DNA from: Clostridium isatidis
Lineage (GTDB): Bacteria > Bacillota > Clostridia > Clostridiales > Clostridiaceae
Length of the DNA stretch: 64,000 nucleotides
NCBI RefSeq assembly: GCF_002285495.1
Contig: NZ_CP016786.1
Coordinates: 882,001-946,000, forward strand
Direction of reading: 5' to 3'
Below are positions 1-8,132 of this stretch, one piece after another. The notes beneath the pieces were generated by a model that worked only from the letters and a program-made list of their open reading frames with translations, made no database searches and was not told where the DNA came from. The position numbers and the translations under genes were made by a program. Numbering within the stretch: position 1 is the stretch's first letter; each line of letters starts with the position of its first letter.

Positions 1-1
1 T

Positions 2-550
2 GGAGAAATAACAATTAGAGCTCCTTATTGGAATGGGGTGTTTGGACTTAAAAATATAAACAATCAGTTTAATAGTAATGTTTTAGTTATTGCAAAGGGA
101 ATTGGAATGGCCCCGATGATACCTATAATACGCAAGCTATTTCTAAATAATAATCAAATATCTTTAATATTGGATAAGACCCCTTATAAGGAGAATCATG
201 TAAAAGAGTATTTAAAAGAATATGACCATAATTTAATAGAAGAAGCAGTATTGATTAAAGGAGAATTAACAGATGAAGCAAAAGCCTTAATAAAAAAATC
301 TGTTAAAAATGAAGGAGTTAAATATATTCATATAGCTGGAGCAGATATATTAACTGTGAAGATAATTGAGTATTTAGATGAAATAGAGGCTAAAGATGTT
401 AGCTTATCCTGCTGCAATAATACTAAAATGTGTTGTGGTGAAGGCATATGTGGAAGTTGTACAGTTAGATTTGCTGGAAGAAGGGTAAAACGTCTTTGCA
501 AGCTTCAAACAGATCCAAGAAATGTATTTGAAGGGAGAAGATTAATATGA
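2..550 (+). CDS. FAD/NAD-binding electron-transfer subunit, PyrK/sulfide-dehydrogenase-like (5' truncated)
   Basis: The gene enters from the left edge; the open frame runs from base 2, and the GTG at 38 is internal (upstream codons read GEITIRAPYWNG, a PyrK-like strand). The visible part holds a nucleotide-binding segment (AKGIGMAPMIPIIRKL) and ends with a cysteine cluster CCNNTKMCCGEGICGSC, like the [2Fe-2S] site of dihydroorotate dehydrogenase electron-transfer subunits and NfnA-type proteins. It probably moves electrons between NAD(P)H and the flavoprotein encoded next, whose ATG overlaps this stop by 4 bases (ATGA), implying translational coupling. The specific partner reaction is not visible. 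The family assignment is good; the function is inferred. Confidence 0.8.
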   Translation, partial: GEITIRAPYWNGVFGLKNINNQFNSNVLVIAKGIGMAPMIPIIRKLFLNNNQISLILDKTPYKENHVKEYLKEYDHNLIEEAVLIKGELTDEAKALIKKSVKNEGVKYIHIAGADILTVKIIEYLDEIEAKDVSLSCCNNTKMCCGEGICGSCTVRFAGRRVKRLCKLQTDPRNVFEGRRLI

Positions 551-1827
551 TTAAGGTTATAATTGTTGGCGGAGGTTGGGCTGGTGTTGCAGCAGCTATA
601 ACTGCTAAAAAAGCAGGAGTAGATGTACATTTATTTGAAAAAACCGATTTATTATTAGGCTTAGGTAATGTTGGCGGAATTATGAGAAATAATGGAAGAT
701 GGACTGCAGCAGAAGAACTTATAGAATTAGGTGCTGGAGATTTAATTGAAATTACTGATAGAACTTCAAGGCATAGAAATATAGAATTCCCAGGACACAA
801 GCATGCAAGTTTATATGATGTTAATATCATAGAAGGGGAAGTCCGTAGCTATTTAGAAGAAATGGGAATAAATATATATATGGAAAGCAGAGTTGTAGAT
901 GTTGAGCTAGAAAAGTCAAAGATTAAAGGGATATATTTAAGTGATGGAAAATATATAGACGGAGATGTATTTATAGAAACTACAGGTACAACAGGGCCAA
1001 TGGGAAATTGCTTAAGATATGGAAATGGATGCTCAATGTGTATTTTAAGATGTCCTTCCTTTGGACCTAGACTTAGTATAAGCGAAAGATGCGGCGTAAG
1101 AGATATACAAGGAGAAAGAGGAGAAGACGAGCTAGGTGCTTTTTCAGGTTCTTGTAAGTTGGCTAAGGAGAGTTTATCAGAGGAAATAATAGAAAAATTA
1201 GATAAAGAAGGAGTAGTATTATTAAGGGTTCCTGAAGAAGATATTAATTACGATAAGTTACAACAAAAGGTTTGTCAACAATATGCTTTAAAGGAATTTG
1301 CTGAAAATATAGTACTTTTAGATACTGGACATGCTAAATTAATGACTAGTTATTATCCACTTGAAAAACTTAGAAAAATAAAAGGATTAGAGAAGGCAAA
1401 ATATGTTGACCCTTATGCAGGAAGCAAAGGAAATTCAATTAGATATTTATCTGTAGCACAAAGAACAAATGATATGAAGGTTAAGGGAGTAGATAATCTA
1501 TTCTGTGCTGGTGAAAAAAGCGGCCTATTTGTAGGGCATACTGAAGCAATTTGCACTGGCAGCCTTGCTGGGCATAATGCTGTTAGACTAATGATGGGAA
1601 TACCATTATTAATATTACCGGCTTCAATAGCTATTGGTGATTTAATTGCTTATACAAATGAAATGGAAAGTACTCGTGAAGGCAGAAAAGACAGGTATAC
1701 TTTTGCTGGTTCAAAATATTTTGCTAGAATGAAAGAACAAGGACTTTACACTTTAGATAAAGAAGAAATAAAAAATAGAATAGCTAAATTAAATTTAACA
1801 AATGTTTTTGCTCAAAAATTAGTTTAA
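547..1827 (+). CDS. FAD-dependent oxidoreductase with a TrmFO/GidA-like C-terminus and a Cys cluster
   Basis: This is a 426-residue flavoprotein. Residues 3-32 form the dinucleotide-binding fold (IIVGGGWAGVAAA...HLFEK). A cysteine cluster C155, C162, C165, C169, C182 looks able to bind an iron-sulfur centre. The C-terminal part (LFCAGEKSGLFVGHTEAI, about residues 317-334) strongly recalls the FAD-binding end of GidA/TrmFO, but the rest does not look like a tRNA-modifying enzyme. It overlaps the preceding electron-transfer subunit by 4 bases, so the two likely form one complex. The substrate is unknown. It could be annotated simply as a FAD-dependent oxidoreductase. Confidence 0.8.
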   Translation: MIKVIIVGGGWAGVAAAITAKKAGVDVHLFEKTDLLLGLGNVGGIMRNNGRWTAAEELIELGAGDLIEITDRTSRHRNIEFPGHKHASLYDVNIIEGEVRSYLEEMGINIYMESRVVDVELEKSKIKGIYLSDGKYIDGDVFIETTGTTGPMGNCLRYGNGCSMCILRCPSFGPRLSISERCGVRDIQGERGEDELGAFSGSCKLAKESLSEEIIEKLDKEGVVLLRVPEEDINYDKLQQKVCQQYALKEFAENIVLLDTGHAKLMTSYYPLEKLRKIKGLEKAKYVDPYAGSKGNSIRYLSVAQRTNDMKVKGVDNLFCAGEKSGLFVGHTEAICTGSLAGHNAVRLMMGIPLLILPASIAIGDLIAYTNEMESTREGRKDRYTFAGSKYFARMKEQGLYTLDKEEIKNRIAKLNLTNVFAQKLV

Positions 1828-1842
1828 TAGTATAAGAGTAAA

Positions 1843-1888
1843 CTGATAAGGATTATTACATAAAGTTAAATGTAATAATCCTTATCAG
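1843..1888 (+). terminator. perfect 18-bp inverted repeat after the oxidoreductase pair
   Basis: Arms 1843-1860 and 1871-1888 are perfectly complementary around a 10-base loop, 16 bases after the stop codon. There is no clear T-run behind it (the next bases are mixed A/T), so it may be a weak intrinsic terminator or an mRNA 3'-end stabiliser. Confidence 0.6.
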
Positions 1889-1998
1889 CTTATAGAAAAA
1901 ATAATAAATTAAGTATAAAAATTTTGATTTTAGTCATTTATAAAAATATAAGTATATTAAAATTACTAAAAATTATATTATAATAAAGGAGAATGGAA

Positions 1999-2181
1999 AT
2001 GGATATACAAAAAGAAAAAATAGAAGAGATTTATGATAATACTGGTAGAAAGGTAGTTAAGTATAAGCAAAAGATAATTAATAACACCCTAAAGGAAGAA
2101 AAAGAAATAGTATCAAAAGATTTAAATAGCTTAATTAGTGAGGTAAGAAAACAATTAAATGAATGGAATAATATGAACTAG
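1999..2181 (+). CDS. small charged protein of unknown function
   Basis: About 60 residues, rich in Lys, Glu and Asn, with no cysteine and no membrane segment. I place the start at the ATG at 1999 because the ribosome binding site AAAGGAG (1985-1991) sits 7 bases before it; the ATG at 1993 would be only 1 base from it. The gene is followed 8 bases later by another unknown gene and the two are probably co-transcribed. I do not recognise the family. The C-terminal half (about residues 35-58) could form an amphipathic helix. Confidence 0.6.
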   Translation: MDIQKEKIEEIYDNTGRKVVKYKQKIINNTLKEEKEIVSKDLNSLISEVRKQLNEWNNMN

Positions 2182-2189
2182 GAGGATAG

Positions 2190-2711
2190 ATGTTTGTAGA
2201 GGTAATTAGAAAGGAAACCTTTAATAATAAAATAAAAATTAGATTTAATAATATCATAGAAGGCTTTGAGAAATTTAATTATTTTAATATAATTCCAAAG
2301 GAAAATGATGAATTAATAGAGCAAGAAAAAAAGTTTATAAAATTAATTAAGGAATTTTTTAAAATTAATTCATCGACTGTTATTATAGATTTCTATAAAA
2401 ATAGATTAAATAAAGAAGCCATAAATATAATAAAAGCAAATCTAAGAAGCGAAGAATTTAATATAATAAATAAAATATTAAATACAGGATCTTCGGAGGA
2501 TGTATATTTTCAAATAAATAACATAGACTACTTAGATCCTTTAGTTAAATTATGTACTAGAGAGATTTTCTTTATTACATTCTATTTTGATAAAGGAACC
2601 CTGTGGGGGAATTATAATATGACATTTCCATTTTTTTATGAAAGTAAAGAAGCAATAGCAGATTACGAAAAAGCAATAGTTAATAATTTAGAATGTAGAA
2701 TTTATATTTAG
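2190..2711 (+). CDS. hypothetical protein, 173 aa
   Basis: The start ATG follows AGGAGG at 2179-2184 with good spacing, just after the preceding small gene. The protein is soluble, Asn/Ile/Lys-rich and mostly predicted helical in its first half, with aromatic strands near the C-terminus (EIFFITFYF...MTFPFFYE). I see no catalytic motif, zinc site or membrane span and do not recognise the family. It ends shortly before a strong bidirectional terminator. Codon use matches the neighbours, so I see no sign of recent transfer. Confidence 0.6.
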   Translation: MFVEVIRKETFNNKIKIRFNNIIEGFEKFNYFNIIPKENDELIEQEKKFIKLIKEFFKINSSTVIIDFYKNRLNKEAINIIKANLRSEEFNIINKILNTGSSEDVYFQINNIDYLDPLVKLCTREIFFITFYFDKGTLWGNYNMTFPFFYESKEAIADYEKAIVNNLECRIYI

Positions 2712-2755
2712 AATGGTTTACTTCATAAAACAAAAAAATTAAAATAAAAAGCCTT

Positions 2756-2789
2756 TAATAAAAAAATCCCTAAAGGGATTTTTTTATTA
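2756..2789. terminator. bidirectional intrinsic terminator
   Basis: A perfect 15-bp stem (arms 2756-2770 and 2775-2789) with a 4-base loop has A7 on the left and T7 on the right of a CCC/GGG core. It lies between converging genes and can serve both strands. Confidence 0.9.
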
Positions 2790-2797
2790 ATTCTACA

Positions 2798-3187
2798 TTA
2801 CTGAGTTAGCATTTCTATCATAACATCTAATGTAGACTTTGTTTTACGTAAATTATCTACATAATCAGCAATATGATTTTTATAGTATTCAACTCCCAAA
2901 TCAGTTATAGAATAAATTTTTTTATTTCTCTTATTTAAAAATTCATCACCGGTCCAAGAACTTTTCACATAGCCTTTTTCCTCCAAAGAATAAAGAGTTT
3001 CATATATTGTGCTGGATGAGACTGGAAAAGGTAAGGCTGCTTCTGAAAACCTATTTTTAAATTCTTCTAATACCTTATTTCCAAAAATAACCTTACCCTT
3101 AGATAACTCCTTCAATATATAAAAACTATATAGCATTTTTGTATTAACAACATTTCTTGGAGCTATAAGACGATTTCTGTTATCCAT
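2798..3187 (-). CDS. PadR-family transcriptional regulator
   Basis: A 129-residue winged-helix protein. The PadR signature is clear in the middle: STIYETLYSLEEKGYVKSSW (residues about 59-78), then a basic wing (NKRNKKIYSITDLG) and a C-terminal helical region likely used for dimerisation. The length is normal for short PadR proteins. The start is supported by GGAGG 7-8 bases upstream on the minus strand. PadR proteins usually repress nearby transporters or detoxification genes, but no such target is adjacent here; the closest divergent gene is the small Cys-rich ORF at 3341. The ligand and target are unknown. Confidence 0.85.
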   Translation of the reverse strand: MDNRNRLIAPRNVVNTKMLYSFYILKELSKGKVIFGNKVLEEFKNRFSEAALPFPVSSSTIYETLYSLEEKGYVKSSWTGDEFLNKRNKKIYSITDLGVEYYKNHIADYVDNLRKTKSTLDVMIEMLTQ

Positions 3188-3340
3188 AAAAAAACCTCCT
3201 TTTATTTATAATAACATATAAATTATTAAAATACACTTAAATAATATCCTCGTAAAAGATATACTTAACATAAAAAAAATAGAACAAAATAAATTTCTCT
3301 GTATATAATGTAATATACGAAAGAGTAGGAGTTGATAAAC

Positions 3341-3463
3341 ATGTCTAGAAGATGTTGTTGTGATAGATGTTGTAATAGAGGATGCTTTAACAGCTGCTGT
3401 AATTGGGGCTGTGATTGTTGTTCACCATTATTATGGTTAATATTACTAGGATGTTGTTGGTAA
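3341..3463 (+). CDS. 40-aa cysteine-rich small protein
   Basis: An ATG at 3341 with AGGAG at 3327-3331 (9-base spacer) opens a 40-residue frame with 13 cysteines (residues 5,6,7,10,11,15,19,20,24,26,27,38,39), mostly as CC pairs, followed by a short hydrophobic stretch SPLLWLILLG (28-37) and the C-terminus CCW. The strong ribosome binding site and a perfect terminator beginning at its own stop codon argue that it is a real, monocistronic gene. Composition recalls small high-cysteine spore-coat/exosporium or metal-binding peptides of Firmicutes. That role is an inference; it could also be a disulfide-linked surface peptide. Confidence 0.75.
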   Translation: MSRRCCCDRCCNRGCFNSCCNWGCDCCSPLLWLILLGCCW

Positions 3464-3507
3464 TAATTTAAAAAAGGATGCATAATGCATCCTTTTTTAA
3501 ATTATTA
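3461..3507 (+). terminator. perfect 22-bp hairpin terminator overlapping the Cys-rich gene's stop
   Basis: Arms 3461-3482 and 3486-3507 match perfectly around a 3-base loop. The left arm starts with the TAA stop codon and the right arm carries T6. It is unusually long and tight for a terminator. Confidence 0.9.
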
Positions 3508-3539
3508 ATTTTGTGGTATTATTCTTATGAGGTGAAATT

Positions 3540-3872
3540 ATGTTTAATAATAAATATTTTTGCGAGAAGTGTAAAAAGATTCAGCCGATTTATTCAAAAA
3601 AAATTAATGAGGTTGTGGAATTAAATTTAGGAGAAATGGAATATGAAAAAGAAATAGGCTTTTGCTGCGTCTGTGGAGAAGAAATATATTCTGTTGAAAT
3701 TGCAGAAAAAAATAAAAGAACTTTTAATAGAAAATTAAAAGAATTTGAGGAAAGTTATAATTTAGCAAGATTGATTGAAGCAGCAGCTGATGGAAATTTA
3801 GAAATAATAGATGGAAAAGAAGCTGTGTTTAAGAAAATTCAAGATATTTTATCTAGCAAGAATCAAAAGTAA
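3540..3872 (+). CDS. zinc-ribbon protein, hypothetical
   Basis: 110 residues. The N-terminal half has two Cys pairs, CEKC (8-11) and CCVC (42-45), the spacing expected of a treble-clef or zinc-ribbon of the kind found in the antitoxin-like MqsA/YgiT N-terminus. The C-terminal half is helical and charged, with no evident HTH. The start ATG has GAGGTG 5-6 bases upstream. No toxin gene is adjacent, so an antitoxin role is not supported. Best described as a small zinc-binding protein of unknown role. Confidence 0.7.
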   Translation: MFNNKYFCEKCKKIQPIYSKKINEVVELNLGEMEYEKEIGFCCVCGEEIYSVEIAEKNKRTFNRKLKEFEESYNLARLIEAAADGNLEIIDGKEAVFKKIQDILSSKNQK

Positions 3873-3934
3873 ACTTATATCCAAAAGATTAATATAATAA
3901 GTTATAATGCTATTATTTCTTTTGGAGGATTAAT

Positions 3935-4864
3935 ATGTTAGATCTATTAGTATACCTAGATGAAAACTTAATAAGAAATTTAAATTCTGTAGTATTAAAT
4001 GGATATATTGATATAAGAACCTTTAAAAAAGTTAGGGATAGATCAATAGGGGGAACTGTTAGCTTATCGGACAAAGAAGGGAAAAGTTGGGATAGTAAAG
4101 AAGGAAAAGATAAAATTGAAGGTTATAAAACTAAACATAAGAGTTATGCTAATAGTTCTTATTGTGGCAATGAGAAAAGTCTTGACTTTGAAGGAAGAGA
4201 TTTTGATAGAAATGAACAGGAAATTAAAAAAATAAGTACTTCTTTTACTTTTCATAGTGATTTGGTAAATTTTTTAAAAAGAAATAATAGTATAAAAAAT
4301 ATTAAAGAAGTTAATAATTTAAGAGATATTGAGATAGGTGATTATATAGAAATAAGGGGTAGTGTACAAGATACTTCAATTCTTTTTTATATTGATACAT
4401 TATTAAAAATTTTCAATTGTTATGGATATGATTTTTTAAATAATCTAATTAATGATAAGAAAGAATATAAATTAAATTATAATATTATTGGAAATTTATT
4501 AACTGAATTAAAGAATTCAATTTCAGTAAATGAAACAAAAGATTTAATTATTAAAAATAATAATACATCATTGCTGCTTCCTGTTAATGAAAATAATTTT
4601 TTAAATAGTCATTTTAATATGTTTGATATTGTTCATTGTAATTGCAAAATTTTTGGAAAAGTTATGATGGTAAAAGAAGATAATGCTAAATGTATAAGTT
4701 TGTTAAGAAAATCTTCTCAGGAAAATTATTATGAAGATCTACTAAATTATATAGACCCATATTTAAAGCTATTAGAAAGGAATAATATAATATTGCCACA
4801 AAAGGTAGAGTGTAATATAAAAGGAAAAATGATTATGATATTACCTATAAGCATATGCATATAA
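3935..4864 (+). CDS. conserved hypothetical protein (possibly DUF6414-like)
   Basis: 309 residues, preceded by TTTGGAGG. The N-terminus (LLVYLDENLIRNLNSVVLNGYIDIRTFKKVRDRS) is followed by a Lys/Ser-rich linker (about 45-105), then a mixed region with IGDYIEIRGSVQDTS and a C-terminal domain ending KMIMILPISICI. There are no signal peptide, membrane spans or catalytic motifs I can name. The layout is reminiscent of proteins grouped as DUF6414, but this is from memory and uncertain. The gene stands alone, with its terminator overlapping the stop codon. Confidence 0.6.
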   Translation: MLDLLVYLDENLIRNLNSVVLNGYIDIRTFKKVRDRSIGGTVSLSDKEGKSWDSKEGKDKIEGYKTKHKSYANSSYCGNEKSLDFEGRDFDRNEQEIKKISTSFTFHSDLVNFLKRNNSIKNIKEVNNLRDIEIGDYIEIRGSVQDTSILFYIDTLLKIFNCYGYDFLNNLINDKKEYKLNYNIIGNLLTELKNSISVNETKDLIIKNNNTSLLLPVNENNFLNSHFNMFDIVHCNCKIFGKVMMVKEDNAKCISLLRKSSQENYYEDLLNYIDPYLKLLERNNIILPQKVECNIKGKMIMILPISICI

Positions 4865-4888
4865 TTTGTATATGCTTTTTATTTTTAT
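4850..4888 (+). terminator. intrinsic terminator overlapping the stop of the 3935 gene
   Basis: Stem AGCATATGCA (4850-4859) pairs with TGTATATGCT (4867-4876; one G-U), followed by TTTTATTTTTAT. Confidence 0.8.
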
Positions 4889-4975
4889 GTAATAATATAG
4901 CTAGTAAGATAACTTAAAGTAGTATATAATATAAATTTGGAATTATACAGTGAAAAATGAGGAAAGGGAAGAAAT

Positions 4976-6481
4976 ATGAAGATAGGATTCGACCATAAAA
5001 AATACTTAGAAGAACAATCTAAATACATATTAGAAAGAGTAAATAATTATGATAAATTGTATCTGGAATTTGGTGGGAAATTAATGTATGACTTACATGC
5101 TAAAAGAGTACTGCCAGGTTTTGATGAAAATGCAAAAATTAAACTTCTTCATAAACTTAGAGAAAAGGTAGAAGTTATAATCTGCGTATATGCTGGAGAT
5201 ATAGAAAGAAATAAAATCAGAGGTGATTTTGGTACAACTTATGATTTAGAAGTATTTAGATTAATTGATGATTTAAGATCATATGATTTAGATGTAAACA
5301 GTGTTGTAATAACAAGATATGAATCACAGCCTTCTACAAAAGTCTTTATTAATAAATTAGAACGCAGAGGGATTAAGGTTTATAAGCATAAGACAACAAA
5401 AGGATATCCAACTGATGTAGATACAATAGTAAGTGATGAAGGATATGGAGAAAATCCATATGTTGAAACTACTAAACCAATAGTAGTAGTAACGGGACCA
5501 GGGCCAGGAAGTGGAAAATTAGGAACTTGCTTAAGTCAACTTTATCATGAATTTAGAAGAGGAAAAAAGGCTGGATATTCAAAATTTGAAACCTTCCCTG
5601 TTTGGAATGTTCCTCTTAAACATCCGTTAAATATTGCCTATGAAGCAGCAACAGTTGATTTAAAGGATGTAAACATGATAGATTCTTTCCATTTTGATGC
5701 TTATAATAAGGTTGCAGTTAATTACAATAGAGATATAGAAAGTTTTCCATTATTAAAAAGAATAATAGAGAAAATTACTGGTAAAGAATCTATATATAAA
5801 TCTCCTACAGATATGGGAGTTAATAGAGTAGGTTTTGGTATAATTGATGATGAAGTTGTTAAGGAAGCGTCAAAACAAGAAATAATTAGAAGATATTTTA
5901 AGACTATATGTGAGTATAAAAAAGGTTATGTAAATAAAGATACAGCTGATAGAGCAAAACTAATTATGGAAGAATTGAATTTAAAAGAAACTGATAGAAG
6001 AGTAGTTTTACCTGCTAGAGAATATGCACAAAATAAGAAACAATTATTAAATAAAAATGATGCATATTCAGTTGTTGCATTAGAACTTGAAGATGGAAAG
6101 ATTGTAACTGGTAGAAAGTCAGAAATAATGGATGCATCTGCTGCAGTAATTTTAAATGCTATAAAATATTTAGCTAATATAGCAGATAATATCCATCTAT
6201 TATCCCCAGTAATATTAGAACCAATAATAAATTTAAAATCTAAGACCTTAGGTATAAAACAAACTTCATTAAATTGTGAAGAAATATTAATTGCTTTAAG
6301 TATATGCGCAGCTACCAATCCTACTACTCAAGTAGCTTTAGAAAAGTTAACTTGTCTAAAGGATTGCCAAGCCCATTCAACTACATTAATATCATCTAAT
6401 GATGAGCAAACTTTCAGAAGATTAGGAATAGATGTAACTTGTGATCCAGAATTTGAAAGTGAAAAATTATATTACATATAG
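4976..6481 (+). CDS. DUF1846 family protein
   Basis: The 501 residues match the usual size of the DUF1846/UPF0371 family. Recognisable blocks are the N-terminus GFDHKKYLEEQSKYILERV, LYLEFGGKLMYDLHAKRVLPGF (about 29-50), a glycine-rich GPGPGSGKLGTCLSQLYHE (about 174-192) that resembles a nucleotide-binding loop, and the C-terminal CLKDCQAHSTTLISSNDEQT region. Family members have solved structures but no settled function. AAAGGG 7 bases before the ATG supports the start. It is flanked by terminators on both sides and so is probably a single-gene unit. Confidence 0.9.
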   Translation: MKIGFDHKKYLEEQSKYILERVNNYDKLYLEFGGKLMYDLHAKRVLPGFDENAKIKLLHKLREKVEVIICVYAGDIERNKIRGDFGTTYDLEVFRLIDDLRSYDLDVNSVVITRYESQPSTKVFINKLERRGIKVYKHKTTKGYPTDVDTIVSDEGYGENPYVETTKPIVVVTGPGPGSGKLGTCLSQLYHEFRRGKKAGYSKFETFPVWNVPLKHPLNIAYEAATVDLKDVNMIDSFHFDAYNKVAVNYNRDIESFPLLKRIIEKITGKESIYKSPTDMGVNRVGFGIIDDEVVKEASKQEIIRRYFKTICEYKKGYVNKDTADRAKLIMEELNLKETDRRVVLPAREYAQNKKQLLNKNDAYSVVALELEDGKIVTGRKSEIMDASAAVILNAIKYLANIADNIHLLSPVILEPIINLKSKTLGIKQTSLNCEEILIALSICAATNPTTQVALEKLTCLKDCQAHSTTLISSNDEQTFRRLGIDVTCDPEFESEKLYYI

Positions 6482-6504
6482 TAGCTAATATTCTTAAAGA
6501 GATT

Positions 6505-6545
6505 ATAGAGAGGATAGTATAAAACTATTTTCTCTATTTTTTTAT
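6505..6545 (+). terminator. intrinsic terminator after the DUF1846 gene
   Basis: A 14-bp stem (6505-6518 with 6524-6537, two G-U pairs) and 5-base loop are followed by a run of T. Confidence 0.85.
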
Positions 6546-6662
6546 AAAAATAATGACAAAAATAAAAATATGATATATATTATTAAATAATATTCTAATA
6601 CTATAAAAAGTAAGTTTTTGAAAAACAAATGATATAGTAAATAACAATAAAGGAGGGATATT

Positions 6663-7391
6663 ATGAAAAAGATAGCAGCATTTTTCGATATAGATGGAAC
6701 AATATATAGGGAAGGCTTAATAACAGAAGTATTTAAAAAAATCATAAAATATGAACTAGTAAGTGAAGATAGATGGTATAAAGATGTAAGACCTTCTTAT
6801 ATTAAATGGGATAAAAGACAAGGGGATTATGATGATTACCTTTCAAAAATGGTTGATGTATATATAGAAGCAATAAAGGGAGTAAATAAATCTTATGTAG
6901 AGTATATTGCAAAAAGAGTAATTGAACAAAATGGAGATAGGGTATATACTTTTACAAGAGATAGACTTAAGTGGCATAAGGAGCAAGGTCATTTAGTAAT
7001 TGCAATTTCAGGATCCCCTGTAGAATTAGTTAAGGAAATGTCTGAGAAATATAATATGGATGATTATAGGGGAACGATATATCAATTAGATTTTCTAAAT
7101 AATTATAACGGAGAAGTAATTCCTATGTGGGATCATGAAAGTAAGCTTAAGGCTTTAACAGAGCTTGCAAGTAAATATAATATAGATTTAGAAAATAGCT
7201 ATGCTTATGGTGATACATCAGGAGATTTTACAATGTTTAAATCAGTGGGAAATCCATATGCTATTAATCCTACAAGAGAGTTGATAGATAAGGTTATGGA
7301 AAGTGAAGAGGTAAAAGAAAAAATTAATGTAATAGTTGAACGAAAGGATGTTGTGTATAGCATCGATTTAGATACCGTTAAAATCATTTAA
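6663..7391 (+). CDS. HAD-IB family phosphatase
   Basis: A 242-residue cytosolic hydrolase with all HAD motifs: FFDIDGTIYREGL (8-20, nucleophile D10 and acid D12), ISGSP (motif II, about 117-121), a lysine before LTELASKY, and YGDTSGDFTMF (motif IV, acidic pair). The arrangement fits subfamily IB (phosphoserine phosphatase-like, small helical cap between motifs I and II). The substrate is unknown. The start ATG follows AAAGGAGGGA with good spacing. The next gene starts 60 bases downstream and may be co-transcribed. Confidence 0.85.
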   Translation: MKKIAAFFDIDGTIYREGLITEVFKKIIKYELVSEDRWYKDVRPSYIKWDKRQGDYDDYLSKMVDVYIEAIKGVNKSYVEYIAKRVIEQNGDRVYTFTRDRLKWHKEQGHLVIAISGSPVELVKEMSEKYNMDDYRGTIYQLDFLNNYNGEVIPMWDHESKLKALTELASKYNIDLENSYAYGDTSGDFTMFKSVGNPYAINPTRELIDKVMESEEVKEKINVIVERKDVVYSIDLDTVKII

Positions 7392-7451
7392 TATCTTATG
7401 CTAAATAATAAGCTAAGGAAAAATAGTTTTCATTCATAGAAGGGGATTATA

Positions 7452-7961
7452 ATGATAGAAATTAAAAATAAAGTTTTAGAAGAAAAAATAAAGCAGTTAA
7501 AAAAAGCGATTGAAATAGTTGGAGGAAAGAATTTTTTAGATAGTTTAGAAAATGATAATAAATTAGCTGAACTCTTAATAGAAAAATCCTTAACAAGTGA
7601 ATTGGTAGAAATAGAAATAAATTGTGAAAAACATTTAGTTAATAATTTATACAAAAAGAAATTGGAATATGAAAAGAGTTATATAAAAAATAAAAAGAAA
7701 AATATAGATAAAATAGTTTATAAAATAAAAAAATATAATACTTATCTAGATTCTTTAATAAGAAAATACAAAAAAGATCAAAGCTATGAAAACTTATTAA
7801 AGATTAAAGAAGAGATAGAATTAAGATATAAAAATGATATAGATAATTTTATTTTATCCGAAATTAATAATTTGAAAGAAGATAATAAAGAGTATTATGG
7901 AGAATTTTTAAAGTCAAAGAAAGAAGACTTTATTAATCTTGTATTACATTCAATAATTTAA
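7452..7961 (+). CDS. lysine-rich coiled-coil hypothetical protein
   Basis: 169 residues, extremely rich in Lys, Glu, Asn and Ile, with long helical stretches (about 65-130) that look like a coiled coil. It has no membrane span, no Cys cluster and a single Cys. AAGGGG (7440-7445) lies upstream of the ATG. I do not recognise it. Its position after the HAD gene suggests co-transcription but not function. Confidence 0.55.
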   Translation: MIEIKNKVLEEKIKQLKKAIEIVGGKNFLDSLENDNKLAELLIEKSLTSELVEIEINCEKHLVNNLYKKKLEYEKSYIKNKKKNIDKIVYKIKKYNTYLDSLIRKYKKDQSYENLLKIKEEIELRYKNDIDNFILSEINNLKEDNKEYYGEFLKSKKEDFINLVLHSII

Positions 7962-8036
7962 GAAATATTTTTTACATAAATATTAAATAATACAGACTTA
8001 TTAATTAAATTGAGAAAATTCAATATTCAGTTAGGA

Positions 8037-8080
8037 AAAATGCATTGTAAGATCTTGTAAAATTACAATGCATTTTATTT
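8037..8080. terminator. terminator between converging genes
   Basis: Arms 8037-8050 and 8063-8076 (14 bp, perfect) with A-run on the left and T-rich tail on the right. It can end the 7452 gene on the plus strand and probably ilvA on the minus strand. Confidence 0.8.
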
Positions 8081-8132
8081 GTTTATAATTATCAAATTGA
8101 ATATCTATCAGCTTTCGATACATTATCACTTA

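Noticed and set aside
3265..3483. 72-aa minus-strand ORF
   Set aside because: It is antisense to the Cys-rich gene (its Gln-rich sequence is the mirror of Cys codons) and lacks a ribosome binding site.
3540..3872. MqsA-type antitoxin for the zinc-ribbon protein
   Set aside because: No toxin gene next to it and no visible HTH in the C-terminal half.
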